Part shown: piece after piece, positions 6,978 to 7,483 of the stretch
Layout: every line of letters starts with the position of its first letter
How positions within the stretch are numbered: position 1 is the first letter of the stretch
Source: JALHUB01 sp050010555
Lineage (GTDB): Bacteria; Chloroflexota; Dehalococcoidia; DSTF01; JALHUB01
DNA length: 7,483 bases
Reading direction: 5' to 3'
Assembly: GCA_050010555.1 (NCBI GenBank)
Contig: JBEKKV010000062.1
Span: 1 to 7,483 of the forward strand
The notes under the pieces: generated by a model
What the model was told of the DNA's origin: nothing
The model's input: the letters and a program-made list of their open reading frames with translations, nothing else
Databases searched by the model: none
Made by a program: the position numbers and the translations under genes

Positions 6978-7060
6978 TATGATTGTATTTGTTTTGAAAA
7001 AGTTGGGTTCTTGCGAATCTGTAAGGGTGCGTTTTTGAGAATTGACCTGAAAATGGGCGG
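6978..7060 (-). other. AT-rich islet in the presumed leader of the zinc-ribbon gene
   Basis: Positions 6981-7060 have 32 G or C out of 80 (40%), against strongly GC-rich surroundings. Read on the minus strand, it contains runs of T and A and then TACAAT (6982-6987), a near-perfect -10 hexamer, but no good -35 at 16-18 bases. A second TACAAT lies at 6951-6956. On the plus strand two related units, TTTTGAAAAAGTTG (6992) and TTTTGAGAATTG (7033), are 41 bases apart. The islet may be an alternative promoter, a leader RNA or a dispersed element. The sequence alone does not decide. Confidence 0.35.
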
Positions 7061-7107
7061 TTTTGGCCACCGGCGGCCGGCTGTGTCGATGAGCGTCGCA
7101 TGGGTGT

Positions 7108-7136
7108 ATTAGAGCATAAGGTGTCGGCTTTTCCAA
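7108..7136 (-). promoter_or_regulatory. Possible sigma-70-type promoter for the zinc-ribbon gene and perhaps glcDEF
   Basis: On the minus strand, TTGGAA (7136-7131) and TCTAAT (7113-7108) are exactly 17 bases apart. They match the -35 and -10 consensus at four and five of six positions. Transcription would start near 7101 and give a leader of about 200 bases that includes the AT-rich islet. This is a by-eye prediction only. Confidence 0.3.
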
Positions 7137-7205
7137 GCGGGAGGTGGCACGATTAGCCTGGGCGGCGGGCCTCGTCTACGATCGAGCGGCGTGCTGGCGC
7201 GCGTC

Positions 7206-7265
7206 GGGGCCGCCCCTCACTGGGCGCATCCTGCACAGGCGGACAGGTCGCGATGCGCCCCTACG
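7206..7265. repeat. Composite inverted repeat with CGCCCCT modules
   Basis: GGGGC-C-GCCCC (7206-7216) is followed by a larger repeat. Its arms are GGGCGCATC (7222-7230) and GATGCGCCC (7252-7260), a perfect 9-bp match around a 21-base centre. It ends in CGCCCCTACG (7256-7265), identical to 6638-6647. A third partial copy of the module, CGCCCCT, is at 7211-7217. The arrangement looks like a repetitive extragenic palindrome unit. No transposase is nearby. Confidence 0.6.
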
Positions 7266-7323
7266 TTTGTCGGGCAACATGGGCGCTTCTCTTCCCACCC
7301 GCCCGCCCGAGCAAAGTTGTTTC

Positions 7324-7342
7324 TCTGGGGGACACCCCCAGA
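7324..7342. repeat. Perfect hairpin with a second competing C-run
   Basis: TCTGGGGG (7324-7331) and CCCCCAGA (7335-7342) form an 8-bp stem around ACA. A further CCCCC at 7343-7347 could pair with the same G-run, giving two mutually exclusive folds. There is no T-run after it on the plus strand, so a classic terminator is unlikely. Confidence 0.6.
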
Positions 7343-7352
7343 CCCCCGGCAG

Positions 7353-7369
7353 CGAGGGCTCCGCCCTTG
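7353..7369 (+). terminator. Weak terminator-like hairpin
   Basis: CGAGGGC (7353-7359) pairs with GCCCTTG (7363-7369) around TCC, with one G-T wobble. A loosely T-rich stretch, TATCTTTA, follows. No plus-strand gene within the window ends nearby, so it may simply be another repeat-family hairpin. Confidence 0.2.
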
Positions 7370-7398
7370 TATCTTTACGGTCGTTGTATTCTTTGTGG

Positions 7399-7424
7399 GG
7401 ATCGGGAGGCATGCCTCCCGATCC
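7399..7424. repeat. 26-bp perfect uninterrupted palindrome
   Basis: The left half GGATCGGGAGGCA (7399-7411) is the exact reverse complement of 7412-7424, with no spacer. The next pair outward (G7398/G7425) does not match, so the palindrome ends there. Such length without a loop suggests a dimeric protein-binding site, a cruciform-forming repeat or a repetitive palindrome; no function can be assigned. Confidence 0.85.
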
Positions 7425-7446
7425 GGAGTGCGATAGACCGATTGCC

Positions 7447-7462
7447 CTCTGGTCCACCAGAG
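7447..7462. repeat. Short inverted repeat near the right edge
   Basis: CTCTGGT (7447-7453) and ACCAGAG (7456-7462) are exact reverse complements separated by CC. It is the last in the chain of inverted repeats. It resembles neither a tRNA arm nor a terminator with a T-tail. Confidence 0.45.
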
Positions 7463-7483
7463 ACCGTTGCAGAGCGGGGGTCA

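Larger units (their letters stand above)
6898..7483. other. Non-coding, structure-rich region at the right edge
   Basis: No gene is supported in these 586 bases. Short open frames on both strands lack ribosome binding sites, motifs and plausible composition. From left to right I see: the zinc-ribbon ribosome binding site with an adjoining inverted repeat GGCGGC-A-GCCGCC (6910-6922); a second repeat GGCCC-CCGGC-GGGCC (6958-6972); an AT-rich islet (6978-7060); a putative minus-strand promoter (7108-7136); and then a chain of inverted repeats from 7206 to 7462. An out-of-frame ATG at 6952 on the minus strand opens a 23-codon frame that overlaps the zinc-ribbon start. No ribosome binding site for it is apparent. 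Confidence 0.6.

Noticed and set aside
6894..7136. An 80-codon minus-strand open frame over the AT-rich islet
   Set aside because: It starts within the putative promoter and lacks a convincing ribosome binding site or domain. It overlaps the zinc-ribbon start by 4 bases, but its composition changes abruptly with the underlying non-coding segments.
7176..7457. A 93-codon minus-strand open frame across the palindrome cluster
   Set aside because: It runs through at least four inverted repeats, and the translation looks like repeat-derived sequence rather than a folded protein.
7206..7462. CRISPR array
   Set aside because: The inverted repeats differ from one another in sequence and length and are not regularly spaced direct repeats. 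No cas gene is present.

Overview
The window is GC-rich bacterial chromosomal DNA. It carries six protein genes and about 590 bp of palindrome-rich non-coding sequence at the right end. I recognise no rRNA, tRNA, transposase, phage or CRISPR sequence. The GC-rich coding sequence, the three-gene glcDEF layout and the intergenic palindromes built on a GTAGGGGCG motif resemble environmental Chloroflexota (Dehalococcoidia or SAR202-like). That assignment is from memory and is only a hypothesis.

Left part, plus strand: a TetR-type transcriptional regulator (237-902, TTG start) is followed 100 bp later by a 527-residue two-domain protein (1003-2586). The second protein has an aminoglycoside-phosphotransferase-like kinase fold at the N-terminus and a P-loop ATPase/kinase domain at the C-terminus. 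A possible promoter and a strong ribosome binding site lie between the two genes. The first 236 bp hold no gene I can support.

Middle, minus strand: a compact operon read right to left, glcD (6590-5205), glcE (5208-3886) and glcF (3881-2583). It encodes the three subunits of a glycolate oxidase or related 2-hydroxyacid dehydrogenase: a FAD/active-site subunit, a second FAD-domain subunit, and an iron-sulfur subunit with two 4Fe-4S motifs and two CCG motifs. glcD and glcE overlap by ATGA, and glcE and glcF are 4 bp apart, so translation is probably coupled. The last codons of glcF and of the two-domain kinase gene share one CTAG, which serves as a stop on both strands.

Right part: upstream of glcD and on the same strand is a small double-zinc-ribbon protein (6897-6643). 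It is separated from glcD by a short gap containing a perfect hairpin. Further right (6898-7483) no gene is supported. This stretch holds a putative minus-strand promoter, an AT-rich islet of about 80 bp (40% GC by hand count) in the presumed leader of the zinc-ribbon gene, and then a series of perfect inverted repeats including a 26-bp uninterrupted palindrome.

The proposed division of labour is that GlcDEF oxidises glycolate or a similar 2-hydroxy acid and passes electrons through the iron-sulfur subunit to the membrane quinone pool. Neither the TetR protein nor the kinase fusion has a demonstrable link to that operon apart from proximity. The protein genes belong to known families. The least explained sequence is the right-hand non-coding region.
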